From Alteromonadaceae bacterium (GTDB taxonomy: Bacteria; Pseudomonadota; Gammaproteobacteria; Enterobacterales; Alteromonadaceae): 64,000 nt of DNA. The notes below the pieces were generated by a model. It was not told the origin of the DNA. It saw only the letters and a list, made by a program, of their open reading frames with translations, and made no database searches. The stretch lies in contig JALUXV010000170.1 of assembly GCA_027013165.1 (NCBI GenBank), forward strand, positions 1 through 64,000, read 5' to 3'. Each line of letters opens with the position of its first letter. The first letter of the stretch is position 1. The position numbers and the translations under genes were made by a program. Positions 23,062 to 32,050 of the stretch are shown here, piece after piece.

Positions 23062-24555
23062 TTATGAAGACAAAGTCCGTATGAGGTTTTTATAGTCTTC
23101 TTTTATATCATGACTTTCCTCTCTTAGCTGCTCTATTTTTCGGCAAGCATGCAAAACGGTGGTGTGATCACGACCTCCGAATGCATTACCCAATTCTGGT
23201 AAGCTATGATTAGTCAGTTCCTTAGCGAGTGCCATAGCCACTTGACGTGGTCGGGCAACGCTGCGGCTTCTGCGTTTTGAAAGAATATCAGCGACTTTTA
23301 TCTTGTAGTAATCTGCAACTGTCTTTTGAATATTGTCTACGGTAACCAACTTTTCTTGCAGTGCTAGCAAATCTCGCAAAGCTTCGCGTACAAAATCGAT
23401 AGTAATTGGACGACCCGTGAAATTCGCATTAGCAATAACACGGTTTAGCGCCCCTTCTAGCTCGCGAACATTAGAGCGAAGTCGCTTAGCAATGAAAAAG
23501 GCAACTTCATTAGGCAAATGAATTCTATTTTCAGCAGCTTTACGCATAAGAATAGCAACGCGCGTTTCTAGCTCTGGTGGCTCAATCGCAATAGTCAGCC
23601 CCCAACCAAAGCGAGATTTAAGTCTGTCTTCTACACCGTCAATTTCTTTTGGATAGCGGTCGGACGTAAGAATGATCTGCTGATTACCTTCAAGCAAGGC
23701 GTTAAACGTATGGAAAAATTCTTCTTGAGAACGTTCTTTATTAGCAAAGAATTGAATGTCGTCAATGAGCAAAGCATCTACTGAACGATAAAAACGTTTA
23801 AAATCTTCAATCGCATTGTTTTGAAGTGCCTTTACCATATCTTGTACAAAACGCTCTGAATGCATGTATACAATTTTTGCATCTTGTTTATTGGCAACTA
23901 TGCCATTTCCTACCGCGTGAAGCAGGTGAGTCTTGCCCAGACCTGTACCACCATAGATGAATAGCGGATTGTATGAACCACCAGGATTATTTGCTACCTG
24001 CGTTGCAGCGGCGCGAGCTAATTGGTTTGATTTACCTTCAACGAAATTATCAAATTGATAGGTACCGTTAATATTGCTTTTGTGTTTCATCGCTTCAGGG
24101 ATCGGAACTACAGACGGTGGCGTACTTACCGGCTTTGGAGAATCGGCTACAGAAGCATTGAATGACGAAAACGGCATTGGAGCCGATGGAGAAGGTATAG
24201 GTTCATTTGACGATGGAACTGAGATAGCGGGCTGCGAAACCTGATTACTACTAGTAGGCGCTACTAGATGAGATCCACCATTATTTATACTGGTTGGTCG
24301 TTGAACTTGCGCCAAATCACGCTTTAGCACATCTAATCTAAGTTGAGGTGCGTTTGCACCTGCAAATTCATGAAGCAGTGCGGTAATACTATTGAGGTAT
24401 TTATCGCGAACCCAATCAAGCACAAACCGATTTGGCGCATATAAGGCTACAAGACCTTCCTCTTCTTGTGAAACAAGTGGTCTTATCCACATGCTGAACT
24501 GCTGCGTAGGCAAATCTTGACGCAAACGCTCAAGGCATTGGTTCCATAACGACAT
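23062..24555 (-). CDS. dnaA: Chromosomal replication initiator DnaA
   Basis: Binds DnaA boxes and melts oriC. Domain I (residues 1-90, [20 protein letters not shown]), a Ser/Pro-rich domain II linker (about 100-155), the AAA+ domain with Walker [14 protein letters not shown] and Walker [11 protein letters not shown], and domain IV with [15 protein letters not shown], the DnaA-box recognition signature. At 497 aa it is longer than E. coli (467) because of the linker. Its upstream region has DnaA boxes, consistent with autoregulation. Confidence 0.99.
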   Translation of the reverse strand: MSLWNQCLERLRQDLPTQQFSMWIRPLVSQEEEGLVALYAPNRFVLDWVRDKYLNSITALLHEFAGANAPQLRLDVLKRDLAQVQRPTSINNGGSHLVAPTSSNQVSQPAISVPSSNEPIPSPSAPMPFSSFNASVADSPKPVSTPPSVVPIPEAMKHKSNINGTYQFDNFVEGKSNQLARAAATQVANNPGGSYNPLFIYGGTGLGKTHLLHAVGNGIVANKQDAKIVYMHSERFVQDMVKALQNNAIEDFKRFYRSVDALLIDDIQFFANKERSQEEFFHTFNALLEGNQQIILTSDRYPKEIDGVEDRLKSRFGWGLTIAIEPPELETRVAILMRKAAENRIHLPNEVAFFIAKRLRSNVRELEGALNRVIANANFTGRPITIDFVREALRDLLALQEKLVTVDNIQKTVADYYKIKVADILSKRRSRSVARPRQVAMALAKELTNHSLPELGNAFGGRDHTTVLHACRKIEQLREESHDIKEDYKNLIRTLSS

Positions 24556-25159
24556 GGTACGTTTAGCTCCCGTAACTCACTACTATTACCAACAACACAC
24601 CGGGATAACAGGCACCATAGCGCATTAGAATGAACACTTGGCTAGAATAAATTTCTGTTGGGTATCAGCGAGGCAATTATTAATATTTTTCGCTGTGGAT
24701 TATCTAACGCTAAGCAAAAAAAGTAAACACTGATCAGGATCGATCCTTCGGATCAATTATTCAACCATATGAATTAAAAGAAAATTATTAATATAACATT
24801 TGATCACTACTAAATTCATATTTGTTATTTAAACAGTGGAAAACTAAACTTGATCACACGAAATTTGGGACTAGTCTGAATTTAAATGCAGTAATCTGTG
24901 GATAAGTTGTAGTCAAAAAACCCGTTATTCACAATATTTGCTTCCAGCTAAGGTGAACGAACTCGAAAATCTGCGTAAAAATGCCTACTTTTTACACTTC
25001 GAATGGCCAATAAACATTGACAGATGGCCACGAGATCTCTAGAATTCAGCGTCCTTTTGGGATGGGCCCAAAAACAATGAGCAAAGTTAACTTTAGTGTT
25101 GAAGATATCTTTGTCTGTTGAAACGCCTATTATTAACTTAATAAAGTGAGACTTTGGTC
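24556..25159. other. dnaA/rpmH divergent region: DnaA boxes and GATC cluster
   Basis: This 604 bp region has no gene. It holds TGTGGATTA (24694-24702, one mismatch), TGTGGATAA (24897-24905, perfect) and TTATTCACA (24925-24933, fits TTATNCACA), with six GATC sites between 24732 and 24855, four of them within 23 bp. This is the place of oriC in Pseudomonas. Here it is more likely the dnaA control region, since a far richer oriC lies before mnmG, but a second origin-like function is possible. Confidence 0.6.
25017..25045 (+). promoter_or_regulatory. Sigma-70 promoter of rpmH-rnpA
   Basis: TTGACA (25017-25022), 17 bp spacer, TAGAAT (25040-25045): a near-consensus promoter. Start of transcription would be at about 25052, giving a 5' leader of about 108 nt before rpmH. 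Confidence 0.85.
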
Positions 25160-25294
25160 ATGAAAAGAACATTTCAACCGAGCAATCTTAAGCGTAAGCG
25201 TTCTCACGGTTTCCGTGCTCGTATGGCGACTAAAAATGGTCGTAAAGTACTAGCAGCTCGCCGTGCAAAAGGCCGCGCTCGTCTTTCTGCTTAA
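25160..25294 (+). CDS. rpmH: 50S ribosomal protein L34
   Basis: A 44-residue, highly basic protein that starts [20 protein letters not shown] and ends [10 protein letters not shown], the nearly invariant L34 sequence. The ATG is preceded by GTGAG. The stop is at 25292-25294. It is divergent from dnaA and 15 bp ahead of rnpA, the universal rpmH-rnpA arrangement. Confidence 0.98.
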   Translation: MKRTFQPSNLKRKRSHGFRARMATKNGRKVLAARRAKGRARLSA

Positions 25295-25309
25295 TGGAAA
25301 GACGCCGAA

Positions 25310-25669
25310 GTGGGCAAGAATCAGTTTTCTAGGGAGTTACGTCTGTTAACTCCCTCCCACTTTACCCATGTGTTTAACGACGCTACCCCTGCTGTATCTC
25401 CTTCATTTACTGTATTAGCACGTCCTAGTGGTCAACCCACTCCCCGACTTGGTATTACTCTCGCTAAAAAACGTATTCGCAAAGCCCATGACAGAAACCG
25501 ACTAAAACGTCTGGTACGAGAAAGCTTTCGCCACAAACAGCACAATCTTCCCAATGTCGATATTATCGTTATAGGAAAAAGTGGAGCAGACACCTTGTCG
25601 AATCAAGAAGTGTTCACCACATTAGATAAATTATGGAAAAAATTAGCAAAGCGTTGCAAAGCATCTTAA
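25310..25669 (+). CDS. rnpA: Ribonuclease P protein component
   Basis: Protein cofactor of RNase P, which matures tRNA 5' ends. The RNR signature is seen in [16 protein letters not shown] (about residues 63-78), preceded by [12 protein letters not shown]. 119 aa matches E. coli. The start is GTG at 25310, 15 bp after the rpmH stop; an ATG at 25294 is in another frame. The 3' end overlaps yidD by 37 bp. Confidence 0.97.
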   Translation: MGKNQFSRELRLLTPSHFTHVFNDATPAVSPSFTVLARPSGQPTPRLGITLAKKRIRKAHDRNRLKRLVRESFRHKQHNLPNVDIIVIGKSGADTLSNQEVFTTLDKLWKKLAKRCKAS

Positions 25670-25902
25670 TTGCGCTTCCAATTTTACTCATAAAGCTGTA
25701 TCAATGGCTTGTTTCCCCTATGCTGGGACAACGATGTCGCTTTCACCCTTCATGCTCGCATTACGCTATTGAAGCATTAAAAGTGCACGGAATTGCAAAA
25801 GGCAGTTGGTTATCGATTAAACGCATATTAAAATGCCACCCTTTGCATGCCGGCGGATACGATCCAGTGCCGGAAAAACAACAAAATAAACAATCAGACT
25901 AA
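25633..25902 (+). CDS. yidD: Membrane protein insertion efficiency factor YidD
   Basis: Small membrane-associated protein that helps YidC-dependent insertion. An amphipathic/hydrophobic N-terminus ([19 protein letters not shown]) is followed by the invariant [16 protein letters not shown] and [14 protein letters not shown] with three conserved Cys. 89 aa. It overlaps rnpA by 37 bp and ends 10 bp before the yidC ATG. Confidence 0.97.
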   Translation: MEKISKALQSILIALPILLIKLYQWLVSPMLGQRCRFHPSCSHYAIEALKVHGIAKGSWLSIKRILKCHPLHAGGYDPVPEKQQNKQSD

Positions 25903-25912
25903 AGAGACCAGT

Positions 25913-27577
25913 ATGGAATCGCAACGTAGTTTTCTCATCATTGGCCTAGCGCTAGTGAGTTTCTTGCTTTGGCAACAATGGCAAAAGGATTATGGCCCTC
26001 AACCGGTACAACAAGTTGAGATGGAACAGCAAGCAGCCAATGTGCCTCAAGGTGTACCTTCATTTGAAGCAACAGCAACAAATGATGATGTCCCAGTAAG
26101 CGATGACGTACCGGGTGTTACAGTACCTAGCGAACCTGTAGCCACTAGCAGAATAATTGAAGTTATAACAGATACTTTTGATATCCGTATCGATTTACTC
26201 GGCGGTGACGTTGTTAGTACTGACCTATTAAAATACCCAGTAGAGCAAGGATCAGACGTTCCATTCAGTCTACTGCGCTCTGGTAGATCTTCATATATTG
26301 CGCAAAGTGGCCTTACTGGCGCTCAAGGGCCAGATGCGAGCCCAGAAGGTCGTCCTGTCTACCGCGCTGAAAAAACCTTCTATGAACTAACAGAGGACAC
26401 TTTAGTCGTTCCACTCGTTTGGATGAACGACCAAGGTCTCAAGGTGGTAAAAACCTTCACTTTCACTCGAGATGCCTACGATGTAAAAGTTGACTATAAA
26501 GTCACCAATAACACTAGTGCATCGGTTACCGTGCAACCATACGCACAATTGAAACAATCATTAAACGTTGAAGATGACAGCAACATGTTTATGCCGACCT
26601 ATCGCGGTGCGGCGTACTCTACTGCTGACGATCGTTATGTGAAATACACTTTTGACGATATCATTGATGAAAATCTAAAAGAAACGACGCCTGCCGGTTG
26701 GGCAGCGATGCTAGAACACTACTTTGTCGCTGCATGGATCCCACCGCAAGATGCGACAAACGTTATCTACTCAAGTAATAGCAACGGTCAATATGCATCT
26801 ATCGGTATTATTGCTCCATCAGCAACTATCGCAACAGGAGAAAGTGAATCACTCACCACTACGTTATATATGGGGCCTAAGAAGCAAGATAAGCTTGCTG
26901 AATTGGCAAGAGGACTTGACCTCACCGTGGATTATGGCTTCCTGTGGTGGATCTCTAAATATTTATTCGCGCTGCTTATGTTCTTACACAGCCTAGTAAA
27001 CAACTGGGGTGTGGCTATTATTCTTATCACTATTATTGTGAAAGGAGCCATGTACTGGCTAACCAAAAAGCAGTATGAGTCAATGGCTAAAATGCGTAAC
27101 TTAGCGCCTAAAATGCAACAGCTTAAAGACCGTTTTGGTGACGATAGACAAAAAATGTCTCAAGCCATGATGGAACTGTACAAGAAAGAAAAAGTTAACC
27201 CTATGGGCGGTTGCTTACCCTTGTTGCTTCAAATGCCTATTTTCCTAGCGCTTTACTGGGTTCTGATGGAAAGTGTAGAGCTTCGCCACGCCGACTTTGC
27301 GCTATGGATCACTGACCTCTCAGTTAAAGATCCATTCTTCGTACTTCCAGTATTAACTGGTGCAAGTATGTATCTGCTACAGAAGCTACAACCCACCACA
27401 GTGACAGACCCAATGCAGCAAAAAATCATGCAGTGGATGCCTGTAGCAATGAGTGTATTCTTCTTATGGTTCCCAGCGGGTCTGGTACTTTACTGGCTAG
27501 TGAGTAACGTGATTACCTTGGTACAAGCCAAAATGATATATGCTTCTATGGAGAAGCGGGGAATAAACACTAAATAA
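25913..27577 (+). CDS. yidC: Membrane protein insertase YidC
   Basis: Inserts membrane proteins alone or with SecYEG. The start is the ATG at 25913, which gives MESQRSFLIIGLALVSFLLW, the classical YidC first membrane helix; an in-frame upstream ATG at 25847 lies inside yidD and is rejected. A large periplasmic P1 domain (about residues 35-345) is followed by five helices in the C-terminal insertase part (FLWWISKYLFALLMFLHSLV onward). 554 aa, near E. coli (548). Confidence 0.98.
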   Translation: MESQRSFLIIGLALVSFLLWQQWQKDYGPQPVQQVEMEQQAANVPQGVPSFEATATNDDVPVSDDVPGVTVPSEPVATSRIIEVITDTFDIRIDLLGGDVVSTDLLKYPVEQGSDVPFSLLRSGRSSYIAQSGLTGAQGPDASPEGRPVYRAEKTFYELTEDTLVVPLVWMNDQGLKVVKTFTFTRDAYDVKVDYKVTNNTSASVTVQPYAQLKQSLNVEDDSNMFMPTYRGAAYSTADDRYVKYTFDDIIDENLKETTPAGWAAMLEHYFVAAWIPPQDATNVIYSSNSNGQYASIGIIAPSATIATGESESLTTTLYMGPKKQDKLAELARGLDLTVDYGFLWWISKYLFALLMFLHSLVNNWGVAIILITIIVKGAMYWLTKKQYESMAKMRNLAPKMQQLKDRFGDDRQKMSQAMMELYKKEKVNPMGGCLPLLLQMPIFLALYWVLMESVELRHADFALWITDLSVKDPFFVLPVLTGASMYLLQKLQPTTVTDPMQQKIMQWMPVAMSVFFLWFPAGLVLYWLVSNVITLVQAKMIYASMEKRGINTK

Positions 27578-27586
27578 GTTAATTAG

Positions 27587-27614
27587 CAGCCCGCCATTGC
27601 GGGCTGTGTTGTTT
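27587..27614 (+). terminator. Hairpin after yidC
   Basis: CAGCCCGC (27587-27594), loop CATT, GCGGGCTG (27599-27606), then TGTTGTTT. Stem is strong, the T-tract weak; it may attenuate rather than stop transcription into the YajQ gene. Confidence 0.6.
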
Positions 27615-27629
27615 AAGAGGACAGAATAA

Positions 27630-28112
27630 ATGCCTTCATTTGATATCGTATCTGAAATTAATATGGAAGAAGTGCGTAACGCCACTGAAAACGCAAGCCG
27701 TGAGCTATCAACCCGTTTTGATTTTCGCGGAATAGAAGCGTCATTTGAATACAAAGACAAAACCGTACTAATGACTGCCGAAGCAGAGTTCCAACTACAG
27801 CAAATGGAAAGCATGTTTCGTGGTGCCTGTGCAAAACGGGGCGTTGACACTTCTTCGATGGACGTTAAACCCTATGACGCCCATGGAAGAACCTATCGCC
27901 AGAGCATAGGGTTCAAAGAAGGTATTGAGCAAGCTGTCGCCAAAAAAATCGTCAAGCTGATCAAAGACAACAAGATGAAGGTGCAAGCCTCAATTCAAGG
28001 TGACGAGCTTCGTGTCACAGGTAAAAAGCGCGATGACCTTCAACAAGTTATCGCCCTCGTTAAAGGTGCCGATTTAGGCCAGCCTTTCCAGTATAAGAAC
28101 TTCCGCGACTAA
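27630..28112 (+). CDS. YajQ family nucleotide-binding protein
   Basis: Small cytosolic protein of the YajQ family (two ferredoxin-like folds); members bind nucleotides and in Xanthomonas a homologue binds cyclic di-GMP. It opens [18 protein letters not shown] and contains [12 protein letters not shown] and [20 protein letters not shown], the family signature. 160 aa is standard. It sits between yidC and mnmE, separated from yidC by a hairpin and from mnmE by 8 bp. Confidence 0.93.
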   Translation: MPSFDIVSEINMEEVRNATENASRELSTRFDFRGIEASFEYKDKTVLMTAEAEFQLQQMESMFRGACAKRGVDTSSMDVKPYDAHGRTYRQSIGFKEGIEQAVAKKIVKLIKDNKMKVQASIQGDELRVTGKKRDDLQQVIALVKGADLGQPFQYKNFRD

Positions 28113-28120
28113 GACTTCTT

Positions 28121-29503
28121 ATGACCTTGTCTGCTACTGAAACTATTATCGCACAAGCCACGGCACCAGGCCGTGGCGGTGTTGGTATCATTCGTGTGTC
28201 TGGCCCCAACGTAAGCGAAATAGCAAAGTTACTTGTGCCAGTGCCCTTGTCCCCCCGCCTAGCCACTTATACCTCATTCGTAAATGGTGACAATGACACC
28301 ATAGACCAAGGTATAGCATTGTATTTCAAAGCGCCTCACTCGTTCACGGGAGAAGACGTATTAGAGCTACAAGGTCACGGAGGTCAAGTGGTCATGGACA
28401 TGCTTGTTGATGCGGTATTAGCAACGGGCAAGGCACGCATGGCTGCACCAGGCGAATTCAGTGAACAAGCGTTTTTGAATGACAAACTAGACCTTGCACA
28501 GGCCGAGGCAATTGCTGATTTGATAGACGCAAGCTCTAAGCAAGCCGCTAAAAGTGCATTGCGATCACTACAAGGTGAGTTCTCTACACAAATCCAAATG
28601 CTTTCTGAACAAATCATTCATTTGCGAATGTATGTAGAAGCTGCAATTGATTTTCCAGACGAAGAGATCGACTTTTTGTCTGATGGAAAAGTTGCCGGAG
28701 ATCTGGACGCCATCCTCGCCAAACTCGACGATGTAAAAGCACAAGCAAAGCAAGGATCTTTACTGCGCGAAGGCATGCAAGTGGTCATTGCAGGGAAGCC
28801 GAATGCTGGAAAATCGAGTTTACTCAATGCCCTAGCGGGTAAAGAGAGTGCCATAGTTACCGATATTGCGGGAACAACACGAGATGTACTGAAAGAGCAT
28901 ATTCACATTGATGGAATGCCCCTTCACATTATTGATACAGCGGGACTTCGAGACAGCCCAGATAAAGTAGAGCAAATTGGTATTGCCAGAGCCTGGCAAG
29001 CTATCAATGAAGCTGATCACGTTCTGTTTGTTACCGATTCCACCACAACACAAACCTCGGACCCTTATCATATTTGGCCTGAATTTATGGGACGCCTACC
29101 TGCGGGAATTCCAGTGTCGGTAGTCAAGAACAAGGCCGATCTGTCAGACATTACCGTGGGTCAACAAACCGTATCAACAGAGCACGGTGACGTGGTTGTT
29201 ATCAATTTATCTGCCAAAGAAAACCGTGGTGTGGATACGCTAAAATCTCATTTAGCCAATACCATGGGCTTCGACGCGACTACAGAAGGTCAGTTTACTG
29301 CACGACGTAGGCACCTAGACGCGCTAGACCAAGCACATCAACTAGTGATCACAGGTAAACAACAGCTAGACGATGCAATTGCAGGAGAGTTACTCGCTGA
29401 AGATTTGCGCTTGGCACACCAAGCCCTTTGCGAGATTACAGGGGAATTCACCTCAGACGATCTCCTTGGTAAGATATTCTCATCATTCTGTATTGGGAAA
29501 TAG
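28121..29503 (+). CDS. mnmE: tRNA modification GTPase MnmE
   Basis: With MnmG it makes the (c)mnm5 group on U34 of several tRNAs. An N-terminal folate-binding domain ([14 protein letters not shown]) is followed by a helical domain and an inserted G domain with G1 [17 protein letters not shown] (about residues 225-241), IAGTTRD and DTAGLR. The C-terminal CIGK contains the catalytic Cys. 460 aa. mnmG, its partner gene, lies across oriC at 32 kb. Confidence 0.98.
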   Translation: MTLSATETIIAQATAPGRGGVGIIRVSGPNVSEIAKLLVPVPLSPRLATYTSFVNGDNDTIDQGIALYFKAPHSFTGEDVLELQGHGGQVVMDMLVDAVLATGKARMAAPGEFSEQAFLNDKLDLAQAEAIADLIDASSKQAAKSALRSLQGEFSTQIQMLSEQIIHLRMYVEAAIDFPDEEIDFLSDGKVAGDLDAILAKLDDVKAQAKQGSLLREGMQVVIAGKPNAGKSSLLNALAGKESAIVTDIAGTTRDVLKEHIHIDGMPLHIIDTAGLRDSPDKVEQIGIARAWQAINEADHVLFVTDSTTTQTSDPYHIWPEFMGRLPAGIPVSVVKNKADLSDITVGQQTVSTEHGDVVVINLSAKENRGVDTLKSHLANTMGFDATTEGQFTARRRHLDALDQAHQLVITGKQQLDDAIAGELLAEDLRLAHQALCEITGEFTSDDLLGKIFSSFCIGK

Positions 29504-29507
29504 CCAT

Positions 29508-29942
29508 ATGTCACATCACTATTCAATTATTGTCGGATCCATGCTTGGAGCATCTGAATATGTCGCAGAAGCCTTAGAGGCAGAGATCACCGCCAAAGGC
29601 GATACCTGTGAGTTACATTTCGATCCTAAATTGTCAGATATTAATAAAACATCAACATGGATAGTGTGCACGTCAACTCATGGCGCAGGCGAACTTCCTG
29701 ACAATATACAACCCTTTGCAAACGACTTGAAAAATACCGATCTCAGTGAAACTAAGAGCTATGTCATAGGGTTAGGTGACACTAGCTACGACACTTTCTG
29801 TCATGGTGCTCTGTCAATTGCATCTATACTCAAGGCGCAAGGGGCTACGCTGTTATCTGAACCACACTTAATAGATGTACTCACTCACCCTATTCCTGAA
29901 GAAAACGCTGTGGAGTGGTTTAACGAAACCATTGTTGCGTAA
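29508..29942 (+). CDS. mioC: Flavodoxin-like protein MioC
   Basis: FMN-binding flavodoxin fold protein, implicated in biotin synthase electron supply in E. coli. The start is ATG 29508 (MSHHYSIIVGSMLGASEYVA), 4 bp after the mnmE stop; the frame stays open upstream inside mnmE but without support. FMN-binding features: IIVGSMLGASEY loop, VCTSTHGAGELPDN and GLGDTSYDTFCHGA. 144 aa, as in E. coli (147). In E. coli mioC also borders oriC and reads into it; here two genes separate them. Confidence 0.93.
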   Translation: MSHHYSIIVGSMLGASEYVAEALEAEITAKGDTCELHFDPKLSDINKTSTWIVCTSTHGAGELPDNIQPFANDLKNTDLSETKSYVIGLGDTSYDTFCHGALSIASILKAQGATLLSEPHLIDVLTHPIPEENAVEWFNETIVA

Positions 29943-29947
29943 CAACA

Positions 29948-30616
29948 ATGTCCTCCGCCTATACCGATGCCGAACTCGCTGCACTTGCTTCACCGATTAG
30001 CAATTCCGCAAGAGTGCTTTACATGCTTGGTCTACGACCAACAGCAAATCGGGATACCGGCGCTACGGAACCGGTGCAGTACAAACCTCTGTTGGAACTT
30101 CTCAATGGCGATGGTAAATCAGAAACATTTTTGCGAGGAAGACAAATAAACAGCTTGATTAGGCATTTGGAAGACGCTGGCCTTATTAATGTTCCATCCA
30201 CCGTTGATTTATCTCATTCAATTAATGGAATGTCTTTAGTACTTCCCCTACTTCACGCGTCCTCAGACAATTTTTCATCTCTACACACGTCTCCCACCGC
30301 AATGCACACCCAATGGAAACCCAATGATCAATTGTTTACAGATCTAGCTGTGCTGGTGGGAATAATAGACAAAACCTACGACGAACACGATGTTGGAGAA
30401 TTTATTGCCTATTGGTTGGGGAAACCTCATCAACAATTCACCCAATATCAATGGACACAAAAGTTCGTTAATAACCTTAAACAAAAGCGTATAAACAGCG
30501 GTTACACTGCGACTACTCAAATTGGTACGCAAACCGTAAAAGTTGAAGCCGGATTAGAAGCGGACGATAATGCCAAAGCCCTTGTAGAAAAATACGCCAC
30601 GTTAAAGAAGACTTAG
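29948..30616 (+). CDS. dnaT: DnaT-like primosomal protein
   Basis: A 222 aa protein whose C-terminal region (about residues 125-185) matches the DnaT ssDNA-binding domain: WKPNDQLFTDLAVLVGI, EFIAYWLGKPHQQFTQYQW and KFVNNLKQKR. The N-terminal 100 residues (RGRQINSLIRHLEDAGLI) look like a winged-helix fold and differ from E. coli DnaT (179 aa). DnaT works with DnaC in PriA-dependent restart. It lies 5 bp after mioC and 4 bp before the dnaC-like gene, in a unit that reads toward oriC. Confidence 0.8.
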   Translation: MSSAYTDAELAALASPISNSARVLYMLGLRPTANRDTGATEPVQYKPLLELLNGDGKSETFLRGRQINSLIRHLEDAGLINVPSTVDLSHSINGMSLVLPLLHASSDNFSSLHTSPTAMHTQWKPNDQLFTDLAVLVGIIDKTYDEHDVGEFIAYWLGKPHQQFTQYQWTQKFVNNLKQKRINSGYTATTQIGTQTVKVEAGLEADDNAKALVEKYATLKKT

Positions 30617-30620
30617 TACT

Positions 30621-31445
30621 ATGGATCGCATAACCGATAAAATTGCCAACTTGGCAAAAGCGCTGAATAAACCTTTAGTCACCGGTAATAACTACACCGA
30701 TTACAAAACACTCAGAGCCACCTACGAGGCGCAGGCAAACCAAGAGGTACAAGCACTACAACAACGTACTAAAAAAGCGCGTGTAGAGGCTATACACGGC
30801 CGTTCAGACCTAAACCCTAAATGGACGTTCGCAAATCTTATCGAAGACAGCGAAGACGTGATCGAAGCGGTATCAATCGCCCAATCTTTTATTGCCGCTC
30901 ATGACGATCCTGCATGGCGAGCAAGCGGCTCTCACATGATGATTTTTTATGGTGACTACGGTCGTGGTAAGTCTCACATTGCCGGCGCAATTGCACACCA
31001 ACTTATTGATCAATATGAAATATCAGTACTTTACCGCCAACTTTCTACGCTTCAAGAAATGCGTTACTTCTCATACGACTTTAATGCGCAAGACAACATA
31101 GGTCAGAAATTCCGAGAAGCAACGGAAGAATTACTCGATGTTGACCTTTTGATTCTAGATGAAGTCTGCGTTAACGAGACAGTCTTGAAAAAAAATGCGC
31201 AAAGTTGGTTAGGCAATGTGCTTCGCCAACGATTGGTAAACAAGAAAAACTGTATATTGATTACAAACCACAACTTAGTAGAACTAGAACGAGCCCTTGG
31301 ACGCTACTGTTTTGAATCAATCAAAGAATACGATACATACAAAGTAAAGTTCTCTGGACCGAGTCGCAGATCCAACTTATATCAAGATGAAAGCGATCAC
31401 ACAGCTTCACAACCGACTACTTATCAACCTAATCAAGTAAAATAA
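30621..31445 (+). CDS. dnaC: DnaC-like replicative helicase loader
   Basis: AAA+ ATPase of the DnaC/IstB type that loads DnaB. The Walker A motif is GDYGRGKSHIAGAIAH (about residues 111-126), Walker B VDLLILDEV, and a sensor-like ILITNHNLVELERALG. The segment RSDLNPKWTFANL before the ATPase matches DnaC proteins; the N-terminal 60 residues are the DnaB-binding region by analogy. 274 aa (E. coli 245). It ends at a strong terminator at the very edge of oriC. An IstB transposition role is unlikely, as no transposase is near. Confidence 0.85.
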   Translation: MDRITDKIANLAKALNKPLVTGNNYTDYKTLRATYEAQANQEVQALQQRTKKARVEAIHGRSDLNPKWTFANLIEDSEDVIEAVSIAQSFIAAHDDPAWRASGSHMMIFYGDYGRGKSHIAGAIAHQLIDQYEISVLYRQLSTLQEMRYFSYDFNAQDNIGQKFREATEELLDVDLLILDEVCVNETVLKKNAQSWLGNVLRQRLVNKKNCILITNHNLVELERALGRYCFESIKEYDTYKVKFSGPSRRSNLYQDESDHTASQPTTYQPNQVK

Positions 31446-31462
31446 TACAAATAAAATCGATT

Positions 31463-31489
31463 AAAGGCGCTGAACTGAGCGCCTTTTTT
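31463..31489 (+). terminator. Terminator at the left edge of oriC
   Basis: AAAGGCGCT (31463-31471), loop GAACTG, AGCGCCTTT (31478-31486) and further T. It would stop mioC-dnaT-dnaC transcripts from entering the origin. Confidence 0.92.
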
Positions 31490-31960
31490 GATCAAAACCA
31501 TTACAACAAATAGAGAACGTTAACCTAGATCGTTAGATCTATTTCGTCCGCTGTGGAAAGATCTCTTCCACAAAGAGATCCGTCTACAGTACAGGATTTT
31601 AAAGGAAAGTATAAAAATACAAATGATCTAACCTACACTTTATCCCCAACACGATCACAAGTTGATCAGTCCTGTGGATAGGATCATACAACCCTTTGTG
31701 TATAAGCTTTGGTTGTAAATTGAATAGAATTTTTAAATTTACCGCTTGTGGATAAATACCCTGCTTATACACAAGAAGATCTAGTGGTTATAGATCTGTG
31801 TTTCCCAATGTTATTGATCGCGTAAGATTATGATCTCAATTAGCTTTATTGAGTTACTAACAGATCATGGTGATCTTAATAAATATAAAAATAAACAGAT
31901 CTAAAGAAGATCTTAAGATCATTAAAACCCATCAACCACACAATTGAAGAAAATTTAACC
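31490..31960. other. oriC: Chromosomal replication origin oriC
   Basis: The region before mnmG has 18 GATC (Dam/SeqA) sites between 31490 and 31920. DnaA boxes: perfect TGTGTATAA (31697-31705), TGTGGATAA (31747-31755) and TTATACACA (31765-31773); one-mismatch TTATCCCCA (31640-31648) and TGTGGATAG (31673-31681). A TGTGGAA/TTCCACA inverted pair lies at 31552-31572. The mnmG side (31860-31960) is very AT-rich with six GATC and a 13-mer (AAATAAACAGATC, 31889-31901) one base off the E. coli L/M/R repeat. The layout equals E. coli oriC: unwinding element next to mnmG (gidA), box array beyond it. Confidence 0.93.
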
Positions 31961-32050
31961 ATTTTATTTAGCCTATAAGTCAGCTAAAATACGCGCCCTT
32001 TTTTCAGACACACTGAAAACATCCAACGTGAGTAAAGAGTGAGGTTAACC

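Noticed and set aside
25847-25912. Upstream extension of yidC
   Set aside because: Lies inside yidD and would bury the first membrane helix; ATG 25913 fits the family.
29373-29507. Upstream extension of mioC into mnmE
   Set aside because: Overlaps conserved mnmE coding sequence including its CIGK end; MSHHYS start fits MioC.
30621-31445. DnaC-like gene as an IstB transposon helper
   Set aside because: No transposase, terminal repeats or target duplication nearby; its partner is a DnaT-like gene.
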